Below, in pieces: positions 23,709-25,881 of a stretch of 25,881 nucleotides of DNA (positions within the stretch are counted from its first letter, which is position 1; every line of letters starts with the position of its first letter). The stretch lies in the NCBI GenBank assembly GCA_937907485.1, contig CALESR010000203.1, positions 1-25,881 of the forward strand, read 5' to 3'. The DNA comes from an uncultured Paracoccaceae bacterium (GTDB lineage Bacteria; Pseudomonadota; Alphaproteobacteria; Rhodobacterales; Rhodobacteraceae). The notes below the pieces were generated by a model. That model was given only the letters and a program-made list of their open reading frames with translations. It ran no database searches and had not been told where the DNA came from. A program made the translations under genes and the position numbers.

Positions 23709-24449
23709 ATGGGCACAGGCATTCGGTTTACCGTTTTCGCCGCCCTTCTCGCCGGAGCCCCCGTGGCTCCGGCCCTCGCCCAGTCCGCCCAGCCCCTCGC
23801 CGAGGCGCTGGGCGATCCTGTTGCCGGGCAGGCCGTCTTTCAACGCGAATGTGCCTTTTGCCACCAGATCGGCGACAGCGCCCGCAATGCCGTCGGCCCG
23901 CATCTGAACCGGCTGTTCGACCGAGGCGCGGGCTCGGTCGACGGGTTCCGTTATTCCCCCGGTCTGGCCCGCATGGGCACTGACGGGCTGATCTGGACCT
24001 ATGCCACGCTCGACGCCTATATCGCCAATCCCCGCGCGCTGGTTTCGGGCACCCGGATGTCCTATCGCGGGCTGCGCGATGAAACCGCGCGCCACGACCT
24101 GATCGCCTTTCTGCGCGGTAGTTCCGACCAGCCGCAAAACATCCCCGAATCCGCGCCAACTGCCCTGCGCCCGGTGCAACCGGCGCTGACCGAGGCTGTG
24201 CTGGCCATCGAGGGCGACGCCGAATACGGCGAATACCTCTCGGCTGAATGCACCACCTGCCATCAGGTCAGCGGCGCCGATCTGGGCATCCCGGCGATCA
24301 CCGGTTGGATGCCCGAGGATTTTGTCGTCGCCATGCACGCCTACCGCCAAGGCCTGCGCCCGCATCCGGTGATGCAGATGATGGCCGGACGCCTGGACGA
24401 CGAGCAGATCGCCGCGCTGGCAGCGTATTTCGCCACGCTCGGCCAATAG
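23709..24449 (+). CDS. soxE: Dihaem cytochrome c SoxE
   Basis: A 246-residue periplasmic cytochrome that pairs with flavoprotein SoxF in a flavocytochrome c sulfide dehydrogenase-like complex. The signal peptide ends near ALA24. Haem sites are C48-A-F-C51-H52 and C181-T-T-C184-H185. The first domain (about 35-140) shares ARNAxGPxL, GFRYS, LDAY and RMSYRGLR with the SoxD C-terminal domain. The second (about 170-246) looks like the haem domain of sulfide dehydrogenase cytochromes. The start lies 4 bases after the soxD stop with only a weak GAG ribosome site, so translation is probably coupled to soxD. Confidence 0.92.
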   Translation: MGTGIRFTVFAALLAGAPVAPALAQSAQPLAEALGDPVAGQAVFQRECAFCHQIGDSARNAVGPHLNRLFDRGAGSVDGFRYSPGLARMGTDGLIWTYATLDAYIANPRALVSGTRMSYRGLRDETARHDLIAFLRGSSDQPQNIPESAPTALRPVQPALTEAVLAIEGDAEYGEYLSAECTTCHQVSGADLGIPAITGWMPEDFVVAMHAYRQGLRPHPVMQMMAGRLDDEQIAALAAYFATLGQ

Positions 24450-24563
24450 AACCACCGGGGATCGCGCCCCCCGGAGCCAGCGGACTAGACACCCCGGCGG
24501 AGGAGGCCGGGCCCCCCCGCGTGCCACACCGGCGCTTGACACAAGCAACAGGGGAGAGAGACC

Positions 24564-25829
24564 ATGCAACTCAACAGACGCCGATTCCTGGCCAGCACGG
24601 CCGCCGCCTCGGCGGTGCTGTCGGCACCGATGGTAATGGCTCAGGCACGGCCGCGAGTGGTGGTGATCGGCGGCGGCGCCGGTGGCGCCACGGCGGCACG
24701 CTATCTGGCCAAGGACAGCGACGGCGCGCTTGACGTCACGCTGATCGAGCCCTCGCGCCAGTATGTCACCTGCTTCTTCTCGAACCTCTATCTGGGCGGG
24801 TTCTGGGATTACGAGGCGCTCGGCCATGGGTATGGCAACCTCGCGGTGAACCACGGCGTCAACGTGCTGCACGATTGGGCCGTCGGCGTGGACCGCGACG
24901 CCAAGACCGTCACCACGGGCGGCGGCCATGTGCTGCCTTATGACCGGCTGGTCATCGCCCCCGGCATCGATTTCAAGGCCGGCGCCGTGGCAGGCTGGGA
25001 TATCAGCGCGCAGGACGTCATGCCACACGCCTACAAGGCCGGTAGCCAGACGCAACTGCTCAAGGCGCAGGTGGAAACCATGCGCGAAGGCGGGCTTTAC
25101 GTCATGGTCGCGCCGCCCAACCCCTACCGCTGCCCGCCCGGCCCCTACGAGCGTATCTCGATGGTCGCCCATGTGCTGAAAGAGAGGAACCCGACCGCCA
25201 AGATCCTAATCCTCGACCCCAAGGAGAACTTCTCGAAACAGGGGCTGTTCGAGGACGGCTGGAACCGCCACTATCCCGGCATGGTCGAATGGATCGGTCC
25301 GGCGATGGGCGGCGGCGCGGTCGAAGTGCGGCCCGACAGCATGGAGGTGCTGATCGACGGCGAGGCGCAGGCCGTCGATGTCTGCAACGTCATCCCGGCG
25401 CAAAAGGCCGGGCGGATCGCCGAACTGGCGGGCATCACCAACGAGGCCGGCTGGGCCCCGGTAACCCCCACTGACATGCGCTCGCGTATCGATACCAACA
25501 TCTTCGTGCTGGGTGATGCTTCGGCCCAGGGCGCGATGCCGAAATCGGGCTTCTCGGCCAATAGCCAGGCCAAAGTCGCCGCCAACGTCATCCGCGCCGA
25601 TCTGACCGGCAGCCGGGTGTTCCCGGCGCGCTATTCCAACACCTGCTGGTCGTTGATAGGCACCGACGACGGCGTCAAGGTCGGCGCCAGCTATGAGCCT
25701 GGCGCGGATCAGATCGAATCGGTCTCATCCTTCATCAGCCAGGTGGGCGAAGACGCAGACCTGCGCCGGCGCACCTATGAAGAGAGCATCGGCTGGTACG
25801 AAGGCATCACTGCCGACATCTTCGGTTGA
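24564..25829 (+). CDS. soxF: FAD-dependent flavocytochrome c sulfide dehydrogenase-like flavoprotein SoxF
   Basis: A 421-residue flavoprotein with a Tat signal (MQLNRRRFLASTAAASAVLSAPMVMA). The dinucleotide fold VVVIGGGAGGATAARYL begins at residue 32. C70 in QYVTCFFSN is placed as the covalent FAD cysteine of FCSD. C190 (NPYRCPPGPYER) and C361 (NTCWSL) match the redox-active disulfide pair. The C-terminal FCSD dimerisation segment is complete. SoxF oxidises sulfide and enhances thiosulfate-dependent electron transfer in Paracoccus. GGGGAGAGAGACC precedes the ATG. The 114-base gap after soxE is GC-rich with a weak hairpin (24455-24474) and no convincing promoter. The last 52 bases of the window hold no gene start I can support. 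Confidence 0.95.
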   Translation: MQLNRRRFLASTAAASAVLSAPMVMAQARPRVVVIGGGAGGATAARYLAKDSDGALDVTLIEPSRQYVTCFFSNLYLGGFWDYEALGHGYGNLAVNHGVNVLHDWAVGVDRDAKTVTTGGGHVLPYDRLVIAPGIDFKAGAVAGWDISAQDVMPHAYKAGSQTQLLKAQVETMREGGLYVMVAPPNPYRCPPGPYERISMVAHVLKERNPTAKILILDPKENFSKQGLFEDGWNRHYPGMVEWIGPAMGGGAVEVRPDSMEVLIDGEAQAVDVCNVIPAQKAGRIAELAGITNEAGWAPVTPTDMRSRIDTNIFVLGDASAQGAMPKSGFSANSQAKVAANVIRADLTGSRVFPARYSNTCWSLIGTDDGVKVGASYEPGADQIESVSSFISQVGEDADLRRRTYEESIGWYEGITADIFG

Positions 25830-25881
25830 ACCGACGGTCCGGGGGGCCATGCCTGGACGGTGAAACATCACTGCACCGATC

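Noticed and set aside
24536..24541. Perfect TTGACA ahead of soxF
   Set aside because: The matching -10 position falls in the ribosome site and shows no TATAAT-like sequence, so a soxF promoter here is not supported.
21277..25172. Long minus-strand frames (449 to 514 codons) opposite soxC, soxD, soxE and soxF
   Set aside because: Antisense shadows of well-identified sox genes, of low-complexity composition and without ribosome sites or homology.

Overview
This window is GC-rich chromosomal DNA, apparently from an alphaproteobacterium of the Rhodobacteraceae (Paracoccus/Rhodovulum-like). I infer this from the codon use, the family-typical housekeeping genes (a membrane protein of the kind annotated 'component of SufBCD complex', a HemB without zinc-site cysteines) and a complete alphaproteobacterial-style sox cluster. 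No tRNA, rRNA, insertion sequence, prophage or CRISPR array was seen.

Left part (1-10850) is housekeeping. It holds the 3'-truncated moaA (molybdenum cofactor synthesis, minus), a small lipoprotein, purB, an enoyl-CoA hydratase-like protein (minus), a PaaI-type thioesterase, a NYN/LOTUS putative nuclease (minus), mfd and the SufBCD-associated membrane protein (minus, one transcription unit), hemB (plus) and a SYLF-domain Tat lipoprotein (plus).

Right part (10850-25829) is a sulfur-oxidation island. The minus strand carries a YeeE/YedE transporter, a small glycine-rich membrane-type protein, and soxS-soxR-soxT (thioredoxin, ArsR-type repressor, second YeeE/YedE transporter). A Tat-exported metallo-beta-lactamase-fold protein lies on plus between them. 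Divergent from soxS, the plus strand carries soxV-soxW-soxX-soxY-soxZ-soxA-soxB-soxC-soxD-soxE-soxF. The encoded route is thiosulfate oxidation to sulfate with SoxCD. SoxXA attaches the sulfur compound to SoxY of SoxYZ, SoxB hydrolyses off sulfate, and SoxCD oxidises the remaining sulfane. SoxV/SoxW/SoxS keep periplasmic thiols reduced, SoxEF is a flavocytochrome c sulfide dehydrogenase-like pair, and SoxT-type proteins probably move sulfur compounds or signals across the membrane for SoxR. Molybdenum cofactor made by MoaA is needed by SoxC, but the two loci are about 20 kb apart.

The most interesting signal is regulatory. A 20-base near-palindrome, best described as ATATnCnCAATTGnGnATAT, occurs almost intact in three intergenic regions of the island (11975-11994, 14544-14563, 19498-19517). 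Divergent versions lie at the soxS/soxV (15490-15507) and soxW/soxX (17045-17064) promoters. It is a strong candidate SoxR operator, and it puts the flanking YeeE transporter and the metallo-hydrolase in the same regulon as sox. A strong intrinsic terminator after soxA followed by one of these sites suggests that soxB-F is a separately controlled unit.
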